From Arcticibacterium sp047623945 (GTDB taxonomy: Bacteria > Bacteroidota > Bacteroidia > Cytophagales > Spirosomataceae): 64,000 nt of DNA. The notes beneath the pieces were generated by a model. It was not told the DNA's origin and did no database searches. It worked only from the letters and a program-made list of their open reading frames with translations. Below are positions 25,482 through 34,328 of the stretch, one piece after another. Position 1 is the first letter of the stretch, and every line of letters begins with the position of its first letter. The stretch spans positions 1 to 64,000 of the forward strand of contig JBLHOT010000014.1 of assembly GCA_047623945.1 (NCBI GenBank), in the 5' to 3' direction. Made by a program: the position numbers and the translations under genes.

Positions 25482-27762
25482 AATCTCGGTCAATGCTTAT
25501 TTCGATATTTTTGACAGGGGTGTTTGTGATGTAAAAAGATGCCTTTTCTCCATAGATTAATTTGAGTTTATCCCGAACACTTTTAAGGCCATATCCACCA
25601 GAGACAGACTCTCCAAAATCTGGCCCGTTGTCATGAATGTCTATTTGTATTTGATGAGCTACTTTCTTGATGTCAATCTTAATCATTCCGTTAGTAGCTA
25701 TTTTTGAAATACCATGTTTAATGGCATTTTCTACCAGCGGCTGAAGTAAGAATCTTGGGATTTTTATTTGATTAAGACTGTCGTCCACATTTATTTGATA
25801 GGTAAGTCTGTCTCCAAAACGCATCTGCTCAATGGCCAAATAAGATTTAACCAGGTTGATTTCCTCTTCTATAGTGTGATTACTTTCATTATTCCGGCCA
25901 GTAGTCGCTCTAAATAATTTAGAAAGTTCTACAGTCATGTCCTCAGCTTTGTCTTGGTCTTCATGAATAAGGCCGGCAATGCTATTTAGAGAATTATATA
26001 AAAAGTGTGGGTTTATTCGGGCTTCTAAGGCTGTGAGTTGAGCCTTGGTTTTAAGCTTATCTAAATTCAATAATTGATATTCTTGCTCTGATATTTTCCT
26101 GTTCAAATTTGTAGAATTACGCCAATAAGCGAAATAAGCACAGGCCACAAAAGAAGGTATCACACTATAAAAGACGACCGAGAAATTATTTGAAAAGAAG
26201 TAATCTTTTGGCCGTGTTATTTGAGTAAAGTACTTCCAGAAATCATTTGGGTTATCTTGAACAGCAAATGTATTATTGATAATGATGTGAATAATAAAAA
26301 ACATTAAGGAGGTCACACCAATTAAAACGAAATACTTAGACCACTTTGGTCTGATATATTTTTCTATGAAGTATATAAATAGGGTGACGCCTAAAAATGC
26401 GGAAAGACCAGTCGTTAAATTTAGTAGAGCCACCGCTTTGTTTTGCTCTGCTTCTAAAGAAGTTGGGTTAAATAGCTCGGAGGTAAAGTAAGTGATGCTG
26501 TTGAGCCCGTAGACGAATAGAATAGTAAAGGCAAAAGCAGATAAAATCTGCATAAATACCGGTATCCGATCGATAGCAGTCAATGAAGCCTTGTCCTTGA
26601 AACCCTTAGCTTGTGCTCTTGATTCGAAATTAGGTACAGGGATATTGACCTTTTTGTTTGCAAATTTATTTGAGATTGTCTGTTGGCTAGCTATGGGTCT
26701 TTCTTGTTTTACTTCCGAAGCGGTTTTTTGATAGCTAGTTTTTGGGATTGGGTTTTTTGCTGTCCTTTGAATGATAGGCTTTGTCCTAATTCTTACACCT
26801 CCACCACCCGTTTTAAGTTGAACATTCGGGCCGCCTTGATTCACTTTCCCATCCCATTTGCCTCTTCGCTTGGCTCCCTCAAAATGGAATTGCCCATAGC
26901 TCCTTACTCTACTGCCTTTGGCTGTGATTTCCATGCCTAGATTCTCAGGGAAAGTGAAATCTATAGAGCCGCCGCTCGTTTCCAACCAAAGGAACTCTGA
27001 GATATGGTCCATATCAACTTTTACTGAGCCGCCTTTAGTATTGGCGGCCACATTTCCACTCGCACCAAAAACCTTGATACTTCCTCCTAAAGAAGCAGCT
27101 CTTAGCTCCCCATCTATTCTATCAGCTCTTATACTTCCTCCAGAGGTTTTAACTTTTAAGTTTCCGTCAAAATCTGCGATAGTGATTCTCCCGCCTGAGG
27201 TGTTATATTCTTGGTTTCCAGATGAGCGATAGATTTCGATAGTTCCACCCGATGTGGAAAGTTTAATCTCGCCATGACAATTATTTACGACTATAGGGTA
27301 GCCAAAACTCTTGCCAGTGCCTAAGGTTTTACCATGTAAGTTTCTGATTTCAATTTTCCCAAGGCGAGTATTTAAGAAATTAATCCCAGAGAGACCGTCA
27401 AGATAAATCTTACCCTTGTATGTTTTGAGATCGGTAGAGAAATCTTTTGGCAAATGAACACGAAAGGAGACTCTCCGAAACCTTAAGAGACTCAGGAGGT
27501 TACTTTCATTGTTTATCTGACTATGGATGTTAAGCGTATTGTCTCTTTTAACTATTCTAAATTGTTCTCTTTTAAACTCTTCCTGACTCATGTTTTGCCA
27601 TTGAAAGGGATTAGAAAAAGATAGCTTTTGTGCAAAAACCTCAATCTTTATCTCACCATTATCTGATGCCAAACATTGAATATCACCCCAAGTAGTGACC
27701 AAATGTATTTTGGTCAAATCATCGGTGGGGTAAGTTTTGATATGTATTGGATTTCCAAACAT
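25471..27762 (-). CDS. LytS-type histidine kinase with N-terminal DUF4097-like beta-helix
   Basis: 763 aa. Residues ~1-310 have no signal peptide and consist of short beta repeats such as STSGGTIEIY, NTSGGRITI, KTSGGSIRA, ETSGGSIDF, typical of DUF4097/LiaF-like adhesin repeats. A polar linker (320-395) leads to four membrane helices (~400-422, 444-466, 477-497, 524-546), then a His_kinase domain: H-box RINPHFLYNSLNS (~585), N-box PLVENAIKHG, G-box DNGPDFGES and GYGLKSVRDKL. With an even number of helices and no leader, the repeat domain should face the cytoplasm, unlike most DUF4097 proteins. Start overlaps the stop of the upstream membrane protein (TAATG). Confidence 0.92.
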   Translation of the reverse strand: MFGNPIHIKTYPTDDLTKIHLVTTWGDIQCLASDNGEIKIEVFAQKLSFSNPFQWQNMSQEEFKREQFRIVKRDNTLNIHSQINNESNLLSLLRFRRVSFRVHLPKDFSTDLKTYKGKIYLDGLSGINFLNTRLGKIEIRNLHGKTLGTGKSFGYPIVVNNCHGEIKLSTSGGTIEIYRSSGNQEYNTSGGRITIADFDGNLKVKTSGGSIRADRIDGELRAASLGGSIKVFGASGNVAANTKGGSVKVDMDHISEFLWLETSGGSIDFTFPENLGMEITAKGSRVRSYGQFHFEGAKRRGKWDGKVNQGGPNVQLKTGGGGVRIRTKPIIQRTAKNPIPKTSYQKTASEVKQERPIASQQTISNKFANKKVNIPVPNFESRAQAKGFKDKASLTAIDRIPVFMQILSAFAFTILFVYGLNSITYFTSELFNPTSLEAEQNKAVALLNLTTGLSAFLGVTLFIYFIEKYIRPKWSKYFVLIGVTSLMFFIIHIIINNTFAVQDNPNDFWKYFTQITRPKDYFFSNNFSVVFYSVIPSFVACAYFAYWRNSTNLNRKISEQEYQLLNLDKLKTKAQLTALEARINPHFLYNSLNSIAGLIHEDQDKAEDMTVELSKLFRATTGRNNESNHTIEEEINLVKSYLAIEQMRFGDRLTYQINVDDSLNQIKIPRFLLQPLVENAIKHGISKIATNGMIKIDIKKVAHQIQIDIHDNGPDFGESVSGGYGLKSVRDKLKLIYGEKASFYITNTPVKNIEISIDRDYEL

Positions 27763-28325
27763 TAATGATTCTCCTTAAAAAATAACCAATTACAGGTTAC
27801 CGCTATGGCGGAAAGGAAATAAGGTACAATTACAAATTCATTGAAAAATGCAAAAATGGCAGTTGCTCCACCCAATTCGTGAAGGACATTGATTTTCTCA
27901 AGAAAGATATGAGTCAATGGGAAATTTGAAAGTATTTGTAAGCCGATATAAATAAAAGGGAAAATGAAGCAAATTATGGCAATATTGACTATAAATGGGA
28001 GAAGAGCCGCAACGACTCTTTTGAGCCCTTCTTCAAATTTCTCAAGCAAATGTGTCACAAGAGAAATCATTCTATGAAAGCCCCTATCTAGGCTTCCTTT
28101 GCCTATCAGCATTAAAAAATATAAGCCATGGCAAATGGGAATAAGAATTTCAAGTGAAGAAGATAAACCAGAATTAATCTCTCCTAAGCCCTGGTAGATG
28201 ACATAGCTAGAAACTCCGGCCGTGAAGTTTAGAAGAAATGAGGCCAAGCGGTATCTTTTTGGGGCATGATCTAGTTCTGAAACTAGATCTGCGTACCCCA
28301 GTGTAAAATCAAATTCTTTAGACAT
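27762..28325 (-). CDS. Four-helix-type membrane protein of the receptor-kinase operon, function unknown
   Basis: 187 aa integral membrane protein with four to five hydrophobic segments (about 27-45, 60-78, 103-128, 150-178) and short charged loops. I recognise no family. It follows the secreted protein gene by 2 nt and its stop overlaps the kinase start by 1 nt, so its expression is tied to both. A membrane partner that modulates the kinase is a reasonable guess but only from position. Confidence 0.8.
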   Translation of the reverse strand: MSKEFDFTLGYADLVSELDHAPKRYRLASFLLNFTAGVSSYVIYQGLGEINSGLSSSLEILIPICHGLYFLMLIGKGSLDRGFHRMISLVTHLLEKFEEGLKRVVAALLPFIVNIAIICFIFPFIYIGLQILSNFPLTHIFLEKINVLHELGGATAIFAFFNEFVIVPYFLSAIAVTCNWLFFKENH

Positions 28326-28327
28326 AA

Positions 28328-28972
28328 TTATTTATTTATTTCTGAAAGGAAATAGGAGCTTTCATAAAAACCCCAGTTTGGATGCATTTTGGATTCAGAC
28401 TTGAAGTTATTAAATTTTTTAAGAGCCTTCTCAAAAAGGGGCTTTGCTTTGGCATGCCCACCTCCAAAATTTTCAGGAGTAAAATAGGCATTGGTGGCTT
28501 GCAAATAGTAAGATCTTGGATTCTTTGAATCAAAACTCATGGCAGAAGTTATGGCTGTTTGGTATATGCCACCGTATTCTTGCCAACGGCTCATTGGATC
28601 CACTGACATTCGTGCAGAGGCCATATGTGCTTTCAGAATAGCTATTTCGGCATTATTTTCTTCGGCTAGAGTCTCTGCCTTTTCCATATATTCATCAGCT
28701 ATGTCTAGTAGCTGGTCCTTTTCTGCTGGGTCTTGCTTTTTGAAAGATTCGTTGGCATAGCAGTAAGCTACCCAATAGTTTGGTAACCATTGGTCCTTTT
28801 CTGCAGCAGCTATTCTTTCCATTTTATTTGTCAATGGTTGGTATAAATCGGTAGGCATTACTTGCTCTATTTGTGCCACGAGGTCAGTCATTGCCTTTTC
28901 GTAATTATTGCTTTGTGCTGAAAGGGTGAAAACAGAGAATGCAAGTACAAAGGATAAGATAAGTTTTTTCAT
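28328..28972 (-). CDS. Secreted helical-repeat (TPR-like) protein
   Basis: 214 aa. The signal peptide ends at FTLSAQ (residue 20). The rest is mostly helical with alternating small residues and aromatic anchors (WLPNYWVAYCYANES, YMEKAETLAEENNAEIAIL, PRSYYLQATNAYF, AKPLFEKALKKF), which looks like three to four tetratricopeptide-type helix pairs. It probably acts in the periplasm. It lies 54 nt after the TonB-dependent receptor and 2 nt before the membrane protein gene, so it belongs to the same operon. Confidence 0.82.
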   Translation of the reverse strand: MKKLILSFVLAFSVFTLSAQSNNYEKAMTDLVAQIEQVMPTDLYQPLTNKMERIAAAEKDQWLPNYWVAYCYANESFKKQDPAEKDQLLDIADEYMEKAETLAEENNAEIAILKAHMASARMSVDPMSRWQEYGGIYQTAITSAMSFDSKNPRSYYLQATNAYFTPENFGGGHAKAKPLFEKALKKFNNFKSESKMHPNWGFYESSYFLSEINK

Positions 28973-29026
28973 TTTTTGATTTGATTAAGTTTTGATTATT
29001 AAAAAGGGAACAAGAACTGGCCTTGT

Positions 29027-31195
29027 TTAAAAGTCTAAGTCTGCCTCACGACTTCTTCCGTTTAGCTGTCCGAAGGTCCAGTTTACACCAAAGAAGAAGG
29101 TTCTATTAATAGGAGGTCTTACTGCATAACGTTCTTTGCCATCGGGCGAAAAACGATAACCGAAAATGTTTTTTCTGCCAAGGACGTTGTCTAAAGTGGC
29201 GTAGAATACCACGAAACTATTTCCGATTTGCTTCACATGGCTCGCACTTACACTAAGGCTTTGAAAGGCCTTAGTTTGCTCCACTTCTTTGAAATCTTCG
29301 CCCAAGGTGTATATAGGTCTTCCAGAAGTATGGGTAAGAGTAACTCCGACGTTTGTTGAAATAGGAGTTAGGAATTGTTTATAAATAGCTGAAAAATTAT
29401 GTTTGGTAGCAAAGTGTGGAACCACCGCCTCTGTGTAGTTTTTGAACTGTCGCTCAGTGTCTAAGTAAGAGTAAGTAAGCCAGAAGTCGCCATTTTTTAT
29501 AGATTTTTCGTCTCTAAAGAATACATCAAACCCTTGGGCATAGCCGAAGCCAGAATTGTCTGTTTGGCCCGTAGGGAACCTGTAGGGATTTGGGTCAAAA
29601 ACTGGGCTGTCTTCGCTTACTAGATTATTATATTTTTTGTAAAAGACTTCTGTTCTAAAGGTTCGTTGGTTTTTCTTGATTTGATAATTTAGGATAACGT
29701 GGTCTGCCCTTTCAAAACCTAAATTCTGATTTATATATAAATACTCTTTGTCCGGGTTTTGGTAGAATGTGCCGGCGGCCAAAGAAAATTGAGCATATTT
29801 CCCAGTTTTATAGGCTAGGGAAATTCTAGGAGCCAAGTTATAATCACTAATAACAGTGGAATTTTCAGCTCTTAAGCCAATTCTACCAGCTAGTTTGGAT
29901 GAAATGTAAAACTCAGATTCGGCAAAAATACTGCTGTATTTATCGTCAATCTCTAGCTCAAATTCGTCATACTGGTTTCTTAATTTGATATCGTGATATT
30001 CTACTCCAAAATTAAAAGAACTACTGCCATTTTTGCCAAAGAGCCTACTCATTACTAATCTCGCTTGGGTTCTTTTGTCGTTCCTATTTGCTATCGTATT
30101 TCCTAATATTAAATTGTCTTGATTATTGCTGAATGAAAGGCCGCTCATCATTACCCATTTTCCTTCTTGGAAGGCTCGTCTATAGGAAGCATTCGTAAAC
30201 GAGTTCTTGTTGTTATTGTTGAAAATATAAGTGCCATCTTCTGTATCGTAGGTGGGTAATGTCAACGCGGAGCTATTATCCGTATAGGAGCCAAATGCTT
30301 TTATGGAGCTGTTATTATCAAAGTTTTCATTGATAGAGAGTGAGCCTCCAAGGCCTTGAGGTACTTTTTTCCATTCGATATTGGTTTTAACTAGGTTGAG
30401 CAGAGGAGAAAGATTCGTGTAGTTTAATGTGCCCGTTATCCAACCCTTGTGCATGTAAGATGTGGTTACACCAGCCATGTTAACCCCCAAATTTAGATTG
30501 GAGCTTTCGCCTTGTTTATCCTGTGTATTGAGAAGTAAAACAGATGATAAAGCCTGACCATACATAGCAGAATAGCCACCTGTACTAAAGGCAGTCCCTT
30601 TAAACATAAACGGGTTAAACCTTCCCCGTTGTGGAACATCTGGGGTACTGCTAAAAAAAGGATTTTGTACTATCATGCCGTCAATCACTGTTTTAGTCTC
30701 GTTGGCGGAGCCACCTCTCACAAATAGACCTTCAGTTTCACCAACACGGTTAGCCCCTGGCAAAAACTGCATCACAGAAACGATATCTGCTCCCGCCCCC
30801 GCCGTAGTGACAATGTCCATTGGCTTTAGCATTACCATTTTTTTCTCGTCTGACGCCTCAAACATACCAGCGGTAACCACCACGGCGTTTAACGAATTAA
30901 TGGACTCTGTAAGCTTGAAGTCAATGCTTAAATCGTCGTTTTTTATGTCAACATTCTCCTTTAGGGTCACATAGCCAATCATTGAAACTTGTAGAATATG
31001 AGTTCCTTTTTCTTCTGTAGAAAATATGAAATTTCCATCAATGTCAGATGAAACACCATCATAAGTTCCTTCAAGAGAAATATTGGCGAAGGGAAGGGCT
31101 CCTCCTTTTTTATCAGTGACTTTACCAGAAATGGCGGTCTGGCTTAGGGCTGGGAGAGTACAAATTATAAGTAGTAATAAGAATAGCTTTTTCAT
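29027..31195 (-). CDS. TonB-dependent receptor
   Basis: 722 aa. Signal peptide to ~18 (LPALSQ), a carboxypeptidase-regulatory-like domain to ~95 (VTDKKGGALPFANISLEGTYDG, shown as GALPFANISLEGTYDG), a plug domain (~105-220; VMQFLPGANRVGETEGLFVRG shortened: LPGANRVGETEGLFVRGG, TVIDGMIVQNPFF) and a beta-barrel to the end. It is shorter than most receptors of its type and its plug resembles those of Bacteroidota receptors with small ligands. It heads the operon that holds the DUF4097-kinase and LytTR regulator, suggesting that receptor and signalling serve the same cue. Ligand unknown. Confidence 0.93.
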   Translation of the reverse strand: MKKLFLLLLIICTLPALSQTAISGKVTDKKGGALPFANISLEGTYDGVSSDIDGNFIFSTEEKGTHILQVSMIGYVTLKENVDIKNDDLSIDFKLTESINSLNAVVVTAGMFEASDEKKMVMLKPMDIVTTAGAGADIVSVMQFLPGANRVGETEGLFVRGGSANETKTVIDGMIVQNPFFSSTPDVPQRGRFNPFMFKGTAFSTGGYSAMYGQALSSVLLLNTQDKQGESSNLNLGVNMAGVTTSYMHKGWITGTLNYTNLSPLLNLVKTNIEWKKVPQGLGGSLSINENFDNNSSIKAFGSYTDNSSALTLPTYDTEDGTYIFNNNNKNSFTNASYRRAFQEGKWVMMSGLSFSNNQDNLILGNTIANRNDKRTQARLVMSRLFGKNGSSSFNFGVEYHDIKLRNQYDEFELEIDDKYSSIFAESEFYISSKLAGRIGLRAENSTVISDYNLAPRISLAYKTGKYAQFSLAAGTFYQNPDKEYLYINQNLGFERADHVILNYQIKKNQRTFRTEVFYKKYNNLVSEDSPVFDPNPYRFPTGQTDNSGFGYAQGFDVFFRDEKSIKNGDFWLTYSYLDTERQFKNYTEAVVPHFATKHNFSAIYKQFLTPISTNVGVTLTHTSGRPIYTLGEDFKEVEQTKAFQSLSVSASHVKQIGNSFVVFYATLDNVLGRKNIFGYRFSPDGKERYAVRPPINRTFFFGVNWTFGQLNGRSREADLDF

Positions 31196-31345
31196 GTATG
31201 CGTCGTGGTTAAATAGTGACGATACAAATGTGGCTATAAGCAGGCCTTAGACATATCTATTTCCGACGAGTGCCGGATTTCTTGGAGTGAATGAAGTTTT
31301 TCTAAGAGTGAAATTTATATGCCCGCCATTAAGATCGAACTCAAT

Positions 31346-31909
31346 TTATTGATAAAGCTCTTTTAAGGATTCCCACAACTGCCTCTTTTCATTGTTTTGA
31401 TTCAAGCTAACTTCATTCAGAGTAGTAGAAGTCAGGAATTTAATTTGTTTGATTTCCTTAACTTGATAGGCCGTTAGCTTAAGTTTCGGTAGAAAATCGC
31501 CTCCAGAGTCTGCCCCTAGAAATAGGATACCTCGGACGGTGTTGTTATAAATAATTTCTTTGAAATCAGGGTTAGGGTATTGTGAAATGTCCAGCAAATC
31601 TACTTGGGCAAGCGACATGTTTAGGGCAAATAAAACCTTTACTAGGAACTCCTTTTCTTCTGTTTTGATACCATTAACGACCACTAAATGTGGGGTAATC
31701 ATTTTAAATGGGGCCACCTCGGGAATAATCTCTGCGACCATAGGCTCTTCTTTGGGTGCAATTGCCGTTTTGGCCATCTTCAAAGGCTGGCATATGGGCT
31801 CTGTAACTTTGACCACCTCTGGAGAAGTAGCTTCAGGTTTAGCCAGTTCTGGTTGCCCTGAATAGATAGTCTCCCCGTGAAATAGGTAGTTAGCCAGGTT
31901 TTTATCCAT
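31346..31909 (-). CDS. Hypothetical protein, possible DNA polymerase III psi-like subunit
   Basis: 187 aa, cytoplasmic. A short N-terminal motif (NLANYLFHGETIYSG) is followed by a Pro/Glu-rich, probably disordered linker (~20-70) and a compact alpha/beta domain (HLVVVNGIKTEEKEFL, VRGILFLGADSGGDF, FLTSTTLNEVSLNQNNEKRQ, LWESLKELY). The layout, with a free N-terminal peptide and a domain ending in tSxxLxxl...LW, recalls HolD (psi) of the clamp loader. This is a pattern resemblance from memory, not a proven homology. It overlaps nothing; purA ends 1 nt before its start codon, so it is co-transcribed with purA. Confidence 0.6.
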   Translation of the reverse strand: MDKNLANYLFHGETIYSGQPELAKPEATSPEVVKVTEPICQPLKMAKTAIAPKEEPMVAEIIPEVAPFKMITPHLVVVNGIKTEEKEFLVKVLFALNMSLAQVDLLDISQYPNPDFKEIIYNNTVRGILFLGADSGGDFLPKLKLTAYQVKEIKQIKFLTSTTLNEVSLNQNNEKRQLWESLKELYQ

Positions 31910-31910
31910 C

Positions 31911-33182
31911 TTACCTTTTTATCGTGGCTGTTCTGTCTGGACTGGTAGAAACGTAAGTTATAGGAACGCCTACTTTTTTTTCAATGTAGGTCACGTAGTC
32001 CTTTAACTCTTGAGGGAATTTTTCAAAAGATGTAATTCCCTCTAAAGAAGTATTCCAACCTTTTACCGTTTCGTAAATAGGGGTAACCTTCTCATCTACA
32101 ATATCAAAAGGCATCTGATCTGTTATGCTTCCATCTGCTAATTGATATCCTGTACAAACTTCCAATGTTTCAAAAATATTAAGTACATCAGCCTTCATCA
32201 TTACCAGTTGAGTAACGCCATTTAGCATTACGGTATATTTTAGAGCAGGTAAATCTAACCAGCCGCATCTTCTTGGTCTTCCCGTAGTAGCACCAAATTC
32301 ATTTCCTTCTTTACGCATTAATTCTCCTGTAGCGTCTTCTAGTTCTGTAGGGAAAGGGCCGCTTCCTACACGTGTACAATAGGCCTTGAAAATACCGAAA
32401 ACTTCGCCAATCTTGCCCGGAGCCACACCTAAGCCGGCACAAACACCCGCTGCAGTGGTAGAAGAACTCGTTACAAAAGGATACGAACCAAAATCAATAT
32501 CGAGTAGAGAACCTTGAGCACCTTCTGCGAGTACTTTTTGGCCATTGTCAAGATAATTATTTACGGTATACTCTGTTTCTGTAATCTGGAAAGTCTTTAA
32601 AAACTCACAGGCCGCAAAGAAAGTACTCTCAGCTTCAGCTAAACCCTCAGTCTCAAATTCTAGGAATTCAAGCTGCATCATATGCTTGTTGAGTAGCGTT
32701 TGATATTTGCTTTTAAAGGACGGAGATAAAATATCACCCACTCTTAGACCATGACGGCCCACCTTGTCTGAATAAGTTGGCCCTATTCCTTTCAGGGTAG
32801 ATCCTATTTTGTCTTTTCCTTTGGCTTTTTCCTGAGCAGCGTCCAAAAGCCTGTGTGTAGGAATAATAATAGAAGCCTTACTTGAAATGAGGAGGTTTTG
32901 AGTTAAATCCATCCCAAACTTCTCGGTCAAGCTATCAATTTCTTTTTTGAAAATCACGGGGTCTAGCACTACGCCATTCCCAATTATGTTGGCACAGTCT
33001 TTTCTGAAAACACCAGATGGGATCTGATGCAAAACATGCTTCAGGCCATCAAACTCTAAAGTATGGCCAGCATTGGGGCCACCTTGGAAACGAGCCACGA
33101 CCTTATAATCAGGGGCTAAAACGTCCACGATTTTCCCTTTGCCTTCATCACCCCACTGTAAACCCAATAAAATATCAACCAT
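31911..33182 (-). CDS. purA: Adenylosuccinate synthetase
   Basis: 423 aa, the usual family length. It joins IMP and aspartate using GTP, the first step toward AMP. The P-loop-like start GLQWGDEGKGKIVD (residues 5-18) carries the catalytic Asp and the adjacent GPNAGHT the catalytic His; other hallmarks are GSTLKGIGPTYSDK, EGAQGSLLDIDFGSYPFVTSS (in part GAQGSLLDIDFG), TTGRPRRCGW and the C-terminal STSPDRTATI. It lies 23 nt after the Fur-family gene, so it could be read from that promoter at 33710-33741. Confidence 0.97.
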   Translation of the reverse strand: MVDILLGLQWGDEGKGKIVDVLAPDYKVVARFQGGPNAGHTLEFDGLKHVLHQIPSGVFRKDCANIIGNGVVLDPVIFKKEIDSLTEKFGMDLTQNLLISSKASIIIPTHRLLDAAQEKAKGKDKIGSTLKGIGPTYSDKVGRHGLRVGDILSPSFKSKYQTLLNKHMMQLEFLEFETEGLAEAESTFFAACEFLKTFQITETEYTVNNYLDNGQKVLAEGAQGSLLDIDFGSYPFVTSSSTTAAGVCAGLGVAPGKIGEVFGIFKAYCTRVGSGPFPTELEDATGELMRKEGNEFGATTGRPRRCGWLDLPALKYTVMLNGVTQLVMMKADVLNIFETLEVCTGYQLADGSITDQMPFDIVDEKVTPIYETVKGWNTSLEGITSFEKFPQELKDYVTYIEKKVGVPITYVSTSPDRTATIKR

Positions 33183-33205
33183 AGTAGTCTAATTCCTCTT
33201 TTTGT

Positions 33206-33676
33206 TTAGGCTTTCACCTTTTTGTTTTCGCAATTCTCTTTTTTGCAATTTCCGTAGAATATCAAAGAATGATGCATTACGTCAAATTTCATAGTATCGC
33301 CTACCATAGTCTGAATATTCTGGATTCTAGGGTCGCAGAATTCTTCTACTTTATGACAATCCAAACAGATGAGATGATCATGCTGACGTGAACCAAAAGC
33401 TTTTTCGTACTGAGCCAAGTTTTTGCCAAACTGATGTTTGGTAACCAAGTCGCATTCCACCAATAAGTCAAGCGTATTATAAACCGTTGCTCGGCTCACC
33501 TGATACTTCTTGTTTTTCATGGAAATGTAGAGGTCATCTACATCAAAATGGTCTGCACGGCTGTAGATTTCTTCGAGTATAGCGAATCTTTCGGGAGTTT
33601 TTCTTAGCTGTTTGTTCTCCAGAAAAGCAGTAAAAATTTGTTTTGCAGAATCGAAATTTGACTTATTCGATTTCAT
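33206..33676 (-). CDS. Fur-family transcriptional regulator
   Basis: 156 aa. The winged-helix domain (residues ~12-85) includes KTPERFAILEEIY, FDVDDLYISM and the recognition helix VSRATVYNTLDLL. The dimerisation domain has the structural zinc site as two pairs, CLDC (near 108) and CKKENC near the C-terminus, with the regulatory-site residues HDHLICLDC. This set fits Fur or PerR; sequence alone does not tell iron from peroxide sensing. A good promoter match lies 34 nt upstream of the start codon, and purA follows on the same strand. Confidence 0.92.
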   Translation of the reverse strand: MKSNKSNFDSAKQIFTAFLENKQLRKTPERFAILEEIYSRADHFDVDDLYISMKNKKYQVSRATVYNTLDLLVECDLVTKHQFGKNLAQYEKAFGSRQHDHLICLDCHKVEEFCDPRIQNIQTMVGDTMKFDVMHHSLIFYGNCKKENCENKKVKA

Positions 33677-33709
33677 TCTAAATTGATTGATTCACCCAAA
33701 AATTACTCG

Positions 33710-33741
33710 CAAATCTACTTTTTTTATTACGGGCAAACAAG
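33710..33741 (-). promoter_or_regulatory. Promoter upstream of the Fur-family gene
   Basis: On the minus strand CTTG (33738-33741), a 20-nt spacer and TAGATTTG (33710-33717): one mismatch in the -33 box and a perfect TAnnTTTG. The start codon of the regulator is 34 nt further on. It may serve the whole run into purA. Confidence 0.6.
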
Positions 33742-33751
33742 GGACGAAAGC

Positions 33752-34285
33752 CTAAAACTTTAGCTCAATCCCTAAACCTCCTGAGTCTGTAATGCCAAAA
33801 TCAAGCTGGAGCATATTACGGCCTACCTTTTTCTCTGCCGTAAGGGTAGAGTTGAACCAGTTTCCTGCATTCGTTTTAGTTTCGTTAGCAGACTCTACGA
33901 GTGACAATCCTGTAACAAAGGCTGCCAAGCCTCCAAGTAGTTTTGGAAGGCTCCTGACCACATATGGATATTCTACACCATTTTCTACATAGATCATAGG
34001 TATGCCTTTAATGGCATCATAGGCTAGATAGACACCACCCGCAGCAATCACAGGACCTGCAGGCAGGATAATCTTGGCTATTGTGTTTTTCCTTTTCCAT
34101 TTCTTGCTTCCTTCCAGTAGAGAATTAAATTTTGAATTGGTCAGCTTGATGCCATATTGATATGCATTTGTCTGCATAAAAGTTCTCACCATAGTAAGGC
34201 TATCCGAAAACGTATAGGCACTTTTTTGAGCATGGCTCTCTTTGTGAGCAACCAAAAAGACTAATAAAGCAAGTATGAAACGCAT
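33752..34285 (-). CDS. Exported or envelope protein, function unknown
   Basis: 177 aa. An N-terminal leader (residues 1-20, ending ESHAQ) is followed by a short region with two hydrophobic stretches (IAKIILPAGPVIAAGGVYLAY near 67-87 and LLGGLAAFVTGLSLV near 112-126) and a C-terminal strand-rich end (QLDFGITDSGGLGIELKF) ending in Phe. This could be a small outer-membrane or inner-membrane protein; I do not recognise the family. It lies 43 nt after the (p)ppGpp enzyme gene on the same strand. Confidence 0.7.
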   Translation of the reverse strand: MRFILALLVFLVAHKESHAQKSAYTFSDSLTMVRTFMQTNAYQYGIKLTNSKFNSLLEGSKKWKRKNTIAKIILPAGPVIAAGGVYLAYDAIKGIPMIYVENGVEYPYVVRSLPKLLGGLAAFVTGLSLVESANETKTNAGNWFNSTLTAEKKVGRNMLQLDFGITDSGGLGIELKF

Positions 34286-34328
34286 GTATAAATTTAGAGT
34301 GTGCTTTTGTATAAAAGTAAGGTTTATT

